Source of the DNA: Lentilitoribacter sp039986595
GTDB lineage: Bacteria > Pseudomonadota > Alphaproteobacteria > Rhizobiales > Rhizobiaceae
Assembly: GCA_039986595.1 (NCBI GenBank)
Contig: JBDWQJ010000007.1
Location: forward strand, 1 to 64,000
Direction: 5' to 3'
DNA length: 64,000 bases
The notes under the pieces are model-generated. The model was not told the origin of the DNA and searched no databases. It saw only the letters and a list, made by a program, of their open reading frames with translations. The stretch's first letter is position 1; the number at the start of each line of letters is the position of its first letter. A program made the position numbers and the translations under genes. Positions 1-9,117 of this stretch are shown one piece after another.

Positions 1-1
1 T

Positions 2-3000
2 TTCGCGTCGGATGCTGATGCAACGGATACTGTTAGCTATTCACTCTCTTCAAATCCTGGTGGGTTCTTCGCAATTGATGCAAATACTGGTGAAGTCACA
101 GTTGCAGGTTCATTGGATTATGAAACAGACACGTCTCACACGATTGAAGTCACCGCGACAAGTTCAGATGGCACAACATCAACGCAAACATTTACAATTG
201 CCGTGGGTGATGAAGACGAACATGATGTGGGTAACATCTCCGACACGGATACCTCTGCAAATTCAGTTGATGAAAATGCAGCTGCAGGCACAACAGTTGG
301 CATTGTGGCTTCTGCAACAGATGCAGATGCGACCAATTCAGATATGACATATTCGCTTTCTGATGATGCAGGTGGTCTATTCACCATTGATACAACAACG
401 GGTGAAGTGACTACAACAGCGGCACTGGATGCAGAAACTGCATCGTCTTACGATATTGAAGTCACAGCAACTTCAGAAGATGGTTCAACATCGACAACAA
501 CATTTACTGTTGATGTGAACAATCTCATGGATGAAGGCCCGACAGACATTTCATTCGGAATGGACAATCTGGTTGTGAATGGAAGTTTTGAAGACTTTGT
601 TGCAAGTTCAAGCAATGTTTATGGTTCAAATTCAAACGATGTTGAAGGTTGGACTGCTGAACATGGTGGCGTCATTGAAATGCACGTTGACGGCTATGGA
701 GGTACGGATGCGACCGATGGTAATTATTGGATGGATGGTGGCACAAATGCCGATAACGCGCATATCTCGCAAGTCATAGATGGTGCGAATGATGGTATTA
801 GTTATAACCTTACATTTGATGCAGCCGATCGCAGCGGTTCCGGCGAAATGGAAATTTATTGGGGCGGTGAACTCGTAGCCACAATTGATCCAGAAACTGC
901 AACCATGGAAAGCTACAGTATCGATGTTATTGGTGGTGCAGGTGACGGCACAAACACATTGGAATTTAAAGAAGTTGGCAATGTGGATAATAGCGGTGTT
1001 GCGCTTGATAATATTCAATTGGTGCAAAATGCAGTTGTTGAAAATGCAGCAGAAGGCACCATTGTCGCAACCCTGTCCGCCGAAGACGCAGATGCTGGCG
1101 ATAGCTTCACTTATGCAATCACTTCTGACCCATCGGGTAACTTTGAAATTTCCGGCAATCAGATTGTTGTCAAAGCAGGTGCTGACATCGATTATGAAGA
1201 TGCAACCAGCCACGATGTTACTGTTGAAGTGACAGATGCTGGTGGAAATACGTATTCAGAAACAGTGACAGTAAATGTTGCAGATGTGAATGAGGCACCA
1301 ACTGATATCACTTTCTCAGGTAATTCTGATTTGGACATTACAGGTGGCAACCCAACATCGGTTGACGCTGTTGTCACAGGTGAAATCGTAAGCAATGGAA
1401 GCAATTCGTCCATTGATCACTTTGAAATCAGTCACAATGGTGGTGAATTGACCATTGATGGTTTGGCTGATGGTCTAAATGGTGGTGATCTTGATATGCA
1501 GTTTGAATTGCTGCGTGATAATGGTGATGGGACCTATACATCTGTCGGTTACAATGATGATGGTGCATCAGGTTCAGATGGCAGCACAAGCTATCTTGAT
1601 TCCTATCTCAATTTCTCGGACCTTGAAGCTGGTGATTATTTGTTGGCTGTTGGTAACATCAATTTTGATCAAACTGATGTTGAAAATACATCAAGCGATT
1701 ATCCAACAGGTTATTGGAATGGTAGCTCGGAAACGGGTGAGTATCAGGTTACGATCTCGGGAGATGCGACAGTAGCTATTGCCCAAAATCCGGACTTTGG
1801 CGGCACTTGGGGTGATCCACAAAACAACATATCCATCGTAAATGACGGCTCAAGTCCAGCGACGATCGCTGCAGGTTCGGTCATTGGTGCTGCTGAGAGT
1901 GTCGCAGATGTCGATGCAAGTGACACATTCACTTATGCACTGGCAGATGATGCTGACGGTAAGTATGAGATTGATGCTGACACCGGTGAGATCAAGCTCG
2001 TTGCAGAACATGATGCATCTTCAGCTTATAGTGATACAGTCGATGTCCAGGTTACAGATTCAGGTGGAAACACCTATACAGAAACGGTTGGTATTCAGCT
2101 TGGTACAGCAGATGCTGAAACGCTAACGGGCACTTCAAACTCAGACATTATGCACGGATTTGGCGGTCAGGATACGCTTAATGGCGGGGATGGTGATGAC
2201 GTCCTAGTTGCAAGCGATATGTCTTTAGACGGAGGAGAAATCACTGGTTCCAATTTGATAACAAATGGTGGTTTTGAAAATACCTCTTCGGGGTGGACAT
2301 TAAATTCAGGCCCAGGATTTCAGTTTTATTCTGATGGTGATCGAAGCGTAAATACGACTGAGGGATCTTATTATTTGGATATGGACGAAGCTCCCGGTAA
2401 TATCGCTATTGAACAAACGGTTTCAGATTTAACAACAGGAACGTCTTATCAGTTGAGTTTTGATACCGCAGCGACTGGTGGCTATGATGCGAGTGTTGAA
2501 GTATATTGGAACGGCGAGTTGATCGATACCGTAACTTCAGATTCGACAACCATGTCATCAAATACTTTCACGGTTGTCGGTGGGTCCGGAGACGGCAGCG
2601 ATATTATCGAGTTCGTTGAAGTTGGCGCTGTAGACTATGGCGGGACAGCCCTCGACAATGTTCAACTATTTGAAATATCTGAACCTACCGGCGATACGCT
2701 CAACGGTGGTGATGGAGATGACATTATGATCTCTGCAACCGGCAGTGACACGATCGATGGTGGCGCTGGAACGGATACCGTCTCTTATGAAGGTTCGGAC
2801 AGTGCAGTCAACGTGAACCTTAATACAGATACGCTTTCGGGTGGCGATGCAGAAGGTGATACCCTCACATCAATTGAAAATGTCACAGGATCAGACCATG
2901 AAGACACGCTCACAGGCGATTCAGCAGCCAACACGTTGGTTGGTGGCGACGGAAACGACACTCTTGACGGTGGATCGGGCAAAGATACGTTAGATGGCGG

Positions 3001-3544
3001 TGCAGGTGACGATATTCTAATGGCTGGATTTGATGATGGTACTGGCGATATTTTCATTGGTGGCGAAGGCAATGATACGTATCAAATTGAAGGGACCAAC
3101 GTTGAAAATCATGCATTTAATATTGATCTCAATACTGGATCCGACCAGTATGACAATTCATATTCCGGAATAGAAAATATTAATGGTGGTAATGGTGATG
3201 ATACCTTTACCGGCGACGCCAATGCCAACACCTTCTCAGGTGGCGCAGGTGATGACACCATGTATGGCGGTGATGAAAGCGATATCTTCGTCTTTGGTGA
3301 AGGTGATGGCGCTGATACTGTCCATGGCGGGGCCGGCGGCGGATGGACCGATACGATCGAATTGACAGACGCCGGAGGTGATCTTGGCACCTACGGCACA
3401 GATTGGACCGTCTCACTCACCTCAGGTTCAATTGATGCACAAGATGCGAACAGCTTGACATTAAGTGATGATGCAGATGGTACGATCACGCTTGCTGATG
3501 GCTCAACTGTCGACTTCTTTGAGATCGAGCGTATCGAATTTTGA
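2..3544 (+). CDS. RTX / cadherin-repeat giant secreted protein, 3' part
   Basis: The reading frame is open from the first bases, so the N-terminus lies outside the window. About 1180 residues are visible. They contain cadherin-like repeats (motifs such as FxIDxxTGEV and LDYE), two related galactose-binding-like modules beginning NLVVNGSFE and NLITNGGFE, a stretch resembling DVUA0089-type domains, and then clustered calcium-binding nonapeptides (GGDGDD, GGNGDD, GGAGDD). It ends in an acidic tail with FFEIERIEF, typical of type I secretion substrates. There is no Cys-rich or membrane segment. The inferred role is a large extracellular adhesin or matrix protein exported by an ABC/MFP/TolC system not seen here. 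Family assignment is secure; ligand and function are unknown. Confidence 0.9.
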   Translation, partial: FASDADATDTVSYSLSSNPGGFFAIDANTGEVTVAGSLDYETDTSHTIEVTATSSDGTTSTQTFTIAVGDEDEHDVGNISDTDTSANSVDENAAAGTTVGIVASATDADATNSDMTYSLSDDAGGLFTIDTTTGEVTTTAALDAETASSYDIEVTATSEDGSTSTTTFTVDVNNLMDEGPTDISFGMDNLVVNGSFEDFVASSSNVYGSNSNDVEGWTAEHGGVIEMHVDGYGGTDATDGNYWMDGGTNADNAHISQVIDGANDGISYNLTFDAADRSGSGEMEIYWGGELVATIDPETATMESYSIDVIGGAGDGTNTLEFKEVGNVDNSGVALDNIQLVQNAVVENAAEGTIVATLSAEDADAGDSFTYAITSDPSGNFEISGNQIVVKAGADIDYEDATSHDVTVEVTDAGGNTYSETVTVNVADVNEAPTDITFSGNSDLDITGGNPTSVDAVVTGEIVSNGSNSSIDHFEISHNGGELTIDGLADGLNGGDLDMQFELLRDNGDGTYTSVGYNDDGASGSDGSTSYLDSYLNFSDLEAGDYLLAVGNINFDQTDVENTSSDYPTGYWNGSSETGEYQVTISGDATVAIAQNPDFGGTWGDPQNNISIVNDGSSPATIAAGSVIGAAESVADVDASDTFTYALADDADGKYEIDADTGEIKLVAEHDASSAYSDTVDVQVTDSGGNTYTETVGIQLGTADAETLTGTSNSDIMHGFGGQDTLNGGDGDDVLVASDMSLDGGEITGSNLITNGGFENTSSGWTLNSGPGFQFYSDGDRSVNTTEGSYYLDMDEAPGNIAIEQTVSDLTTGTSYQLSFDTAATGGYDASVEVYWNGELIDTVTSDSTTMSSNTFTVVGGSGDGSDIIEFVEVGAVDYGGTALDNVQLFEISEPTGDTLNGGDGDDIMISATGSDTIDGGAGTDTVSYEGSDSAVNVNLNTDTLSGGDAEGDTLTSIENVTGSDHEDTLTGDSAANTLVGGDGNDTLDGGSGKDTLDGGAGDDILMAGFDDGTGDIFIGGEGNDTYQIEGTNVENHAFNIDLNTGSDQYDNSYSGIENINGGNGDDTFTGDANANTFSGGAGDDTMYGGDESDIFVFGEGDGADTVHGGAGGGWTDTIELTDAGGDLGTYGTDWTVSLTSGSIDAQDANSLTLSDDADGTITLADGSTVDFFEIERIEF

Positions 3545-3604
3545 AAGGGTGAGCTGGAAACATCATCCAGTTAAGCCTACCAGTTAATGCGACATGAATA
3601 CAAT

Positions 3605-3632
3605 CTGAACGTGGCACTCAAACTACGTTCAG
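3605..3632 (+). terminator. Probable terminator hairpin after the RTX gene
   Basis: A perfect 8-bp inverted repeat (CTGAACGT / ACGTTCAG) with a 12-nt loop is followed by a T-rich stretch (tttgttaatttgtttt). It lies 60 nt after the stop of the RTX gene and before the next gene's ribosome site. The T tract is interrupted, so termination efficiency is uncertain. Confidence 0.45.
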
Positions 3633-3693
3633 ACCCACTTTGTTAATTTGTTTTCAGATTTTAAGACGAAACGAATTAACTGGAGGGAAACTC

Positions 3694-4035
3694 ATGTCGT
3701 TCATGACTAAACTATCAAAAATCGCAAAGCCGACAATGATCGGCATGATCGCAATCTTGGGTGCGTCAGCAGCGCAAACCACATCTGCAAATGCGCAAGG
3801 CTATGATGCTGGCTATTATGCATTTGTGCAGGATGTAGCTTATTGGGATCGGTTGAATATACGCAAATGGCCCGCGTCATACTCACAAAAAGTGTCGTCA
3901 ATTCCAGACAATGGTTGGGGTATTTGGGTAGAGCGCTGCATTATTGTCGAAGATGCAAGCGACTGGTGTAAAGTTAAATATGCCGATCAATGGGGTTGGG
4001 TAAATTCGCGCTATCTTCAAGAATACCAATATTAA
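3694..4035 (+). CDS. Exported SH3-like domain protein
   Basis: This is a 113-residue protein. The start chosen is the ATG at 3694 because GGAGGG lies about 8 nt upstream; an earlier in-frame start at 3640 lacks such a site. Residues 1-35 form a signal peptide (basic N-region, hydrophobic core, cleavage near ANAQG). The remainder resembles a bacterial SH3 domain: LNIRKWPASYSQKV corresponds to the usual LNVRxGPSxxxxVI, and DWCKVKYADQWGWVNSRYL to the WxxVxxxGxxGWVxxxYL strand. The two cysteines could form a disulfide. The likely location is periplasm or cell surface, possibly binding peptidoglycan. It stands alone between the RTX gene and a convergent phosphatase. Confidence 0.8.
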   Translation: MSFMTKLSKIAKPTMIGMIAILGASAAQTTSANAQGYDAGYYAFVQDVAYWDRLNIRKWPASYSQKVSSIPDNGWGIWVERCIIVEDASDWCKVKYADQWGWVNSRYLQEYQY

Positions 4036-4103
4036 TTTAGTTGCGCTTTCGGGCTACCGTGGGCGGGCAGGAGATGGGTGATGCGAGCGCTCGTATTGCC
4101 CGT

Positions 4104-4138
4104 CTTTTGGTATGATACCCCGGCTTTTGGTATGATAC
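4104..4138 (+). repeat. Two 15-nt direct repeats (CTTTTGGTATGATAC)
   Basis: The 15-mer CTTTTGGTATGATAC occurs at 4104-4118 and again at 4124-4138, a 20-nt period, in the gap between two convergent genes. Its function is unknown. Confidence 0.6.
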
Positions 4139-4146
4139 ATTGTAAT

Positions 4147-4746
4147 TTATAACATAAATTCTTCGATGGGTTGCCAATGGGAGAGTGCAACTTTCGCCTT
4201 TGTATCAATCTTAAAAAAGTTACCGCCACCGCCGCCAGTTTGGTCAAATTTTCGGTCAATGTCTTTGCGCTTTAAATGACAGTAAAGCAACGTGCCCACC
4301 GCACCATGTCCGACAAAGATCATCGTCTTATCAGGGATTTGAGTAAGATGGGATTGAAACCTTTCAACAATCCTATTTTGTGCATCACGTGCGCGTTCCC
4401 AGCCTTCAATGCTTGTGTCTGGATTTTCAAAAAACTGATTTGCAACCGCCTCAAAAGTTTCTGGTTCTAAAAAACCAGTTGCGCTGCGATCATTCTCACC
4501 CATTCTCGGATCTATGATTAATTTGCAATCAAAATAGTCTGCAAGTGGTCTTGCTGTTTCAATTGCTTTGACCTCATTACTGGAAACGATCGTAACGTTT
4601 TGATCGCTATGTTTATTCAATTTGAGTTTTTGGATTAGCGCGTTTACTCGCCCTTCACCAATGTTGCTTAGTCCCCATTGAGGAACATCAACACTTGGAT
4701 CAATGTTAACTTGCGGATGCGTGATGTAGTAGGCAATGCTGGACAT
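4147..4746 (-). CDS. Histidine phosphatase superfamily protein
   Basis: This 199-residue protein belongs to the phosphoglycerate mutase-like (histidine phosphatase) fold. The N-terminal nucleophile region reads YYITHPQV, keeping the His but with TH-P in place of the usual RHG. SSNEVKAIETA matches the conserved SSxxxRAxxTA helix, MGENDR supplies the acidic residue, and VGHGAVGTLL holds the second catalytic His. The missing Arg of RHG may alter activity. The substrate is not predictable; such enzymes act on sugar phosphates, nucleotides or phosphoproteins in the cytoplasm. It is transcribed alone, convergent with the SH3 protein. Confidence 0.75.
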   Translation of the reverse strand: MSSIAYYITHPQVNIDPSVDVPQWGLSNIGEGRVNALIQKLKLNKHSDQNVTIVSSNEVKAIETARPLADYFDCKLIIDPRMGENDRSATGFLEPETFEAVANQFFENPDTSIEGWERARDAQNRIVERFQSHLTQIPDKTMIFVGHGAVGTLLYCHLKRKDIDRKFDQTGGGGGNFFKIDTKAKVALSHWQPIEEFML

Positions 4747-4866
4747 TAATTTCTAGCTCTTGTTTGAATTTCCATCGCTCTCAAGGAGAGGATAATATTC
4801 ATTTATGACAGGCTTGTAAGTCTAGAAATTATAATTATCTCTCAACTAGAAATAAGAGTTATTTAT

Positions 4867-5379
4867 ATGTCGTTTTCAATCAAAATTATTGCCTTCGGTT
4901 TCGTCGCGCTTTTAGCACTGTTCACACTTATCTATATCTTCGTTGGTTTTGAACGGGTTTGGACTTCTATAGCTGGTGCGCCAAGTTCTGAAATCGTCGA
5001 AATCGCTAAAGTTCAAAAGACACCTAAGCCTAACCAATATTTGGTATGCCCGGAAGGCTTTTGCGAAGAAAATATTGACCGTACCTCGCCGGTATTTAAT
5101 GCACCCGTTGATAAAATCCGACAGATCTTAGCTAACCTTGAGAGCAAGGATGTTAGTCTTGTAAAAGTAAACGTCGATGCGGCTGGAATGCGTGAAAAAT
5201 ACATTATGCGATCGCCATTTTGGAAGTTTCCAAATTTGATCAGCGTTGAATATATCCCGCTTGAAAACGACCAGTCCACCATTGCTATCTATGCGCAAGC
5301 GCAGTTGGGGCAGTCGGATCTTAATGCCAATAAGGCGTTTATTGATCAGCTTTTAAGTGAAATTTCATCTCAATTCTGA
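4867..5379 (+). CDS. DUF1499 family membrane-anchored protein
   Basis: This 170-residue protein has one N-terminal membrane helix (residues about 7-27) followed by a soluble domain. The C-terminal pattern VEYIPLENDQ...AQLGQSDLNANKAFIDQL matches the DUF1499 signature, in which a strand is followed by SRxGxxDxGxNRxRI. The CPEGFC segment (about residues 59-64) contains two close cysteines. DUF1499 proteins have no settled function. The gene precedes pxpA by about 55 nt on the same strand and could be co-transcribed with it, though nothing links the functions. Confidence 0.7.
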   Translation: MSFSIKIIAFGFVALLALFTLIYIFVGFERVWTSIAGAPSSEIVEIAKVQKTPKPNQYLVCPEGFCEENIDRTSPVFNAPVDKIRQILANLESKDVSLVKVNVDAAGMREKYIMRSPFWKFPNLISVEYIPLENDQSTIAIYAQAQLGQSDLNANKAFIDQLLSEISSQF

Positions 5380-5435
5380 TGTTGCGATCTTAGATAATTG
5401 TTCTAAAGTCTTTTTCAAACTGATTTGGGATGATT

Positions 5436-6203
5436 ATGAGTTTAAAGATTGATCTAAATTCTGACTTGGGCGAGAGTTTTGGACCTTGGCAAATGGGTAA
5501 TGATCCAGAAATGCTGAAGGTAGTTACCAGTGCCAATATTGCTTGTGGTGGCCATGCAAGTGATCCTGAAACGATGTTTGAAACACTCACCCTTGCCAAG
5601 CAAAATAATGTCATTGTTGGAGCGCATCCCGGTTATAATGATAAAGAAGGTTTTGGGCGCAGGGTGATCCCTATGACGCCTGTTGAAATCGGACGCATGG
5701 TGGCCGCCCAGATTGGAAGTCTTATCGCAATTGCTGCTTTGGTTGGGGTCAACGTGTCTTATGTTAAACCGCATGGTGCTTTAGGAAACTTAGCTGCACG
5801 TGATAAAGATGTTGCCGCTGAAATTGTCAAAGTCATTGCGCAAATTGATAAAAACCTATCGGTTCTTGCAATCTCAGGAAATGAGCTTGAGCACACAGCA
5901 CGAGACGCTGGGGTCCCGGTATATTCGGAAATTTTTGCAGATCGCGGATATCTGTCATCGGGTCAATTGGTGCCGCGTGGGCAAGAAGGCGCGATGATTG
6001 AAGATGCTAATGAAGCCGCAGATCGTCTTGTCGCGTTTATGAAAGATGGCTTAATGCCTGTGATTGATGGCGATCCGATAAGGCTGAGTGCCCAATCAAT
6101 TTGTGTTCATGGTGATAGCCCAACAGCTTTATCAATGGCGCAAACAATTCGGCAAAAACTAACAGCCGAAGACATTTCTATTCAGCCGTTTTTAACTTCA
6201 TGA
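5436..6203 (+). CDS. pxpA: 5-oxoprolinase subunit PxpA (LamB/YcsF family)
   Basis: PxpA is the LamB/YcsF-family subunit of the PxpABC ATP-dependent 5-oxoprolinase, which opens 5-oxoproline (pyroglutamate) to glutamate. Diagnostic segments are IDLNSDLGESFGPW at the N-terminus, ANIACGGHASDP, VGAHPGYND, VKPHGALGN, and a C-terminal ICVHGD. The length of 255 residues is normal. An ATG at 5430 is also possible; 5436 is preferred because a TTTGGGA element is better spaced to it. The stop overlaps the start of pxpB (ATGA), indicating translational coupling. It is cytoplasmic. Confidence 0.93.
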   Translation: MSLKIDLNSDLGESFGPWQMGNDPEMLKVVTSANIACGGHASDPETMFETLTLAKQNNVIVGAHPGYNDKEGFGRRVIPMTPVEIGRMVAAQIGSLIAIAALVGVNVSYVKPHGALGNLAARDKDVAAEIVKVIAQIDKNLSVLAISGNELEHTARDAGVPVYSEIFADRGYLSSGQLVPRGQEGAMIEDANEAADRLVAFMKDGLMPVIDGDPIRLSAQSICVHGDSPTALSMAQTIRQKLTAEDISIQPFLTS

Positions 6204-6880
6204 TGTCACCCAAGTTTAAAAATGTATCCGATTGCGGGGTCTTGGTTGAATTGGGATCTGAGATAAGTGATGAGACGAGCAATGCCATCTTCGCATTGGA
6301 TAAAAGTATCGCGGCCTTAGAAATAAAGGGTGTGGTGGAAGTGGTGCCAGCTCTCATCAACCTCTTGGTGATTTTTGATCCGTTAGTGGTTGACCATGGT
6401 GACATTCAAAACGTGATCAAAACCTTATTTCCATTGTCCTTTGACGAAAAAAGGTCCGCGGACAAACATGTTATTGATATCTGCTACGACAAAGAACTCG
6501 CGCCAGATTTAGCTGCCGTTGCTAATGCCTGCGGTTTGAGTGAAGAAGCAGTGATTAACGCTCATCTTAATTCTAAAATGCATGTGAGTATGTATGGTTT
6601 TGCTCCGGGTTACGCTTATATGTCAGGGCTTGCAAAAGACATTCAGATACCTCGAAAGAAGACAGCATTGCGAGATGTGCCGGCTGGAAGCATAATCATT
6701 GCGGGTCAACAATGTCTGATAACAACACTAAAAATGCCTACAGGTTGGTCAATAATCGGCAGGACACATGCCAAGATTATAACCGAAGGTAAGGTTCAGC
6801 CTTTTTTGTTTAACGTAGGTGATGACGTTTCATTTAATCGCATATCGCTAGACGAGTATTTGGGTGCTGAAAATGTCTAA
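6200..6880 (+). CDS. pxpB: 5-oxoprolinase subunit PxpB (KipI family)
   Basis: This 226-residue protein is of the KipI/AHS1 cyclophilin-like family. The hallmark block FAPGYAYMSGL, then IQIPRKKTALRDVPAGSI and GGQQ-like AGQQCLI, lies in the C-terminal half, and the family's GWSIIGRT motif follows. It forms the 5-oxoprolinase complex with PxpA and PxpC. It overlaps pxpA by 4 nt and pxpC by 8 nt, a tight operon. In Bacillus the homologue KipI inhibits the KinA kinase; here the pxpA neighbour argues for the metabolic role. Confidence 0.92.
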   Translation: MMSPKFKNVSDCGVLVELGSEISDETSNAIFALDKSIAALEIKGVVEVVPALINLLVIFDPLVVDHGDIQNVIKTLFPLSFDEKRSADKHVIDICYDKELAPDLAAVANACGLSEEAVINAHLNSKMHVSMYGFAPGYAYMSGLAKDIQIPRKKTALRDVPAGSIIIAGQQCLITTLKMPTGWSIIGRTHAKIITEGKVQPFLFNVGDDVSFNRISLDEYLGAENV

Positions 6881-7787
6881 TGCAAAATTTCACATCATGC
6901 GTGCTGGCCCATTGGTTTCCATTCAGGATCTTGGTCGAAACGGACATATGCGATTTGGTGTCCCTAAGTCTGGTCCCATGGATGTTTTTTCGTTTAAGTC
7001 GGCAAATGCTGCTTTGGGAAACGAGCACACATTCCCATGCATTGAAGTTTCCATCGGTGGATTAGAACTTAAATGCATCGAAGGGCCAGTATCTTTATGC
7101 GTTATTGGCGGAGAATTTAATCTTACCGTTGATGATCAACGGATCAAGATGGGTGAGGTTTTTGAAATTAAAAAAGATCAAAGACTGAGCATTCGAGCTG
7201 AAAAGTCAGGTTCTTGGTGCTATCTCGCGTGTGCTGGAGCGCTTGTCGCTGATAAATGGCTTGGCTCAAATGCAACGCATTTTCTCTCAGGATTTGGGGG
7301 CGGCGTTCTCAAATCAGGTCAAGATCTTACAGTTGATAACGCTAAGGTTGTTGAGCCTTTATTTGGCAATAAAACAGTCGTTCAAGACAAGTTCAACGGT
7401 TATATTCGCATCACGCTTGGGCCACAAGACCAATATTTTACCAGTGAAGCTATTCGGTTTTTACTCAATCAAGAGTTCAAAGTTTCAACAGCATATGATC
7501 GCATGGGAATGCGTCTTTCTGGGCCTGCACTTGAAATGAATTCTTCGCTCTCCATACCATCTGAACCCTTGATGAAGGGATCTGTGCAAGTCGCAGGAGA
7601 TGGCATTCCAACGATCTTGTTGTCCGATCATCAAACCACTGGTGGCTATCCAAAAATTGCGACAGTGATTTCATCTGATCTTGATATGCTTGCGCAGTTA
7701 AGACCAAACCAGTCATTGCGTTTTAAGGCTGTTTCACCAGAAAATGCTATTCGCATCGCACGCGTTAAAACGATTGAACGTGCTTAA
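6873..7787 (+). CDS. pxpC: 5-oxoprolinase subunit PxpC (KipA / biotin-dependent carboxyltransferase-like)
   Basis: This 304-residue protein is of the AHS2/KipA family. The conserved opening IMRAGPLVSIQDLGRNGHMRFGVPKSGPMD and the C-terminal TGGYPKIATVISSDLDMLAQL are typical. The ATG at 6873 was chosen over a GTG at 6864. With PxpA and PxpB it completes the 5-oxoprolinase. Its stop overlaps a possible start of the following aminotransferase by one base (TAATG), so the four genes look like one operon. Confidence 0.92.
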   Translation: MSNAKFHIMRAGPLVSIQDLGRNGHMRFGVPKSGPMDVFSFKSANAALGNEHTFPCIEVSIGGLELKCIEGPVSLCVIGGEFNLTVDDQRIKMGEVFEIKKDQRLSIRAEKSGSWCYLACAGALVADKWLGSNATHFLSGFGGGVLKSGQDLTVDNAKVVEPLFGNKTVVQDKFNGYIRITLGPQDQYFTSEAIRFLLNQEFKVSTAYDRMGMRLSGPALEMNSSLSIPSEPLMKGSVQVAGDGIPTILLSDHQTTGGYPKIATVISSDLDMLAQLRPNQSLRFKAVSPENAIRIARVKTIERA

Positions 7788-7801
7788 TGAGAAAGAATGA
7801 C

Positions 7802-8935
7802 ATGCGTGAATTTGAACTTGAGAAACATTTTTCAAAATGGGAGTTTGCTGCCCGTTATCATATGACAGCGTCAGATGCGCAAAGTATGACCGTCAATGAG
7901 TTGTTAGACATGGCTGGCGGGAATGCGAAAGATGAATTGCTCAATTGTTGGCTAGGTTATACTGAAACTCGTGGCGCTGAGGATTTGCGTGAAGCAATCG
8001 CAGGCACATATGAGGTTTGCAAGGCAGATAACATTCAGTGTTTTGTTGGGATTGAAGAAGGCATTTATGCCGCCATGCGCGTGATGCTCACCGCTGATGA
8101 CCATGCAATTGTTATAGTGCCGAATTATCAAGCTGCAGAAACGCTTCCTCTTGCGATATGTGAGACAACTGGCGTGCCTCTGTTAGCTGACCAAAATTGG
8201 CAACTGGATCTCGATGCGCTGCGCGATGCGATCCGTCCCAATACAAAGCTCATTTCAATCAATTTTCCTAATAATCCAACCGGCGCAATTCCAGACCGTC
8301 AAACACTTGATGCATTAATCGAGATTTGCCGAGAGCAAGGAATTTGGTTGTTTAGTGATGAAGTATATCGCCTTATGGAAGTTGATGAGAATAAGCGTAT
8401 CCCGCAGATCGCAGACATCTATGAAAAGGGTGTATCGGTCAATGTGCTCAGCAAAGCTTACGGGCTGCCAGGCTTAAGAATTGGATGGGCAGCATGTCAG
8501 GATAAAGACTTGCTCGCGTCACTGGAGAAGTATCGTCACTACTTATCAATTTGCAGCTCTGGACCAAGTGAGCGCCTTTCAGTCGTTGCCCTTTCTGTGA
8601 AAGACAAATTGCTTGCGCGGAACCGCCAGATCGTTTTGGATAATCGAAACAAGCTTGACGCGTTCTTCCAAGACTACCCCGATTTATTTGACTGGCAGCA
8701 TCCTGACGGCGGCTGTGTCGCCTATCCTAAATATTTGGGTGCTGATGGCGTAGAAGCATTTTGCCATGACCTTGTCGAAACAGAAGGTGTGCTGTTACTC
8801 CCTGCTTCGATCTATAAATCTGAGTTGATGAAGACCCCACAACAACACTTTAGAATTGGCATGGGGCGCAAGGGTATCGATGAGGGACTTGAGGTGATGC
8901 GAAAATTCATCGATCGACGTGGGAATACTCTTTAA
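7802..8935 (+). CDS. PLP-dependent aminotransferase class I/II
   Basis: This protein of about 377 residues has fold-type I aminotransferase features: FPNNPTGAIPD, DEVYRLM with the cofactor-contacting Asp/Tyr, the Schiff-base lysine in SKAYGLPGLRIGW, and FRIGMGRKG near the C-terminus with the carboxylate-binding Arg. The ATG at 7802 has GAGAAAG upstream; a start at 7787 overlapping pxpC is the alternative. Its position directly behind pxpABC suggests it works on glutamate or an oxoproline-related amino acid, but that is inference; the exact substrate cannot be read from sequence. Confidence 0.82.
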   Translation: MREFELEKHFSKWEFAARYHMTASDAQSMTVNELLDMAGGNAKDELLNCWLGYTETRGAEDLREAIAGTYEVCKADNIQCFVGIEEGIYAAMRVMLTADDHAIVIVPNYQAAETLPLAICETTGVPLLADQNWQLDLDALRDAIRPNTKLISINFPNNPTGAIPDRQTLDALIEICREQGIWLFSDEVYRLMEVDENKRIPQIADIYEKGVSVNVLSKAYGLPGLRIGWAACQDKDLLASLEKYRHYLSICSSGPSERLSVVALSVKDKLLARNRQIVLDNRNKLDAFFQDYPDLFDWQHPDGGCVAYPKYLGADGVEAFCHDLVETEGVLLLPASIYKSELMKTPQQHFRIGMGRKGIDEGLEVMRKFIDRRGNTL

Positions 8936-9117
8936 GATGAGTGATTTTTCACTGTAAATTGCATCTAGTGACCTGTTAAAACGTGCTGAAAAAGCCACTC
9001 GGCAACAGGTACGCGCAAGTTCATTTATTTATCCCTTGAAGGTGAATATTGCGCTGGCATGACTAGTCCTGATCAAAATCAGAGCGCCAGTGAGAGAAGA
9101 CATAGGGATCAAATTCG

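Noticed and set aside
3109..3390. Long minus-strand frames under the RTX gene (Pro/Ser-rich)
   Set aside because: Shadows of the Gly/Asp repeats of the RTX gene in the opposite strand.
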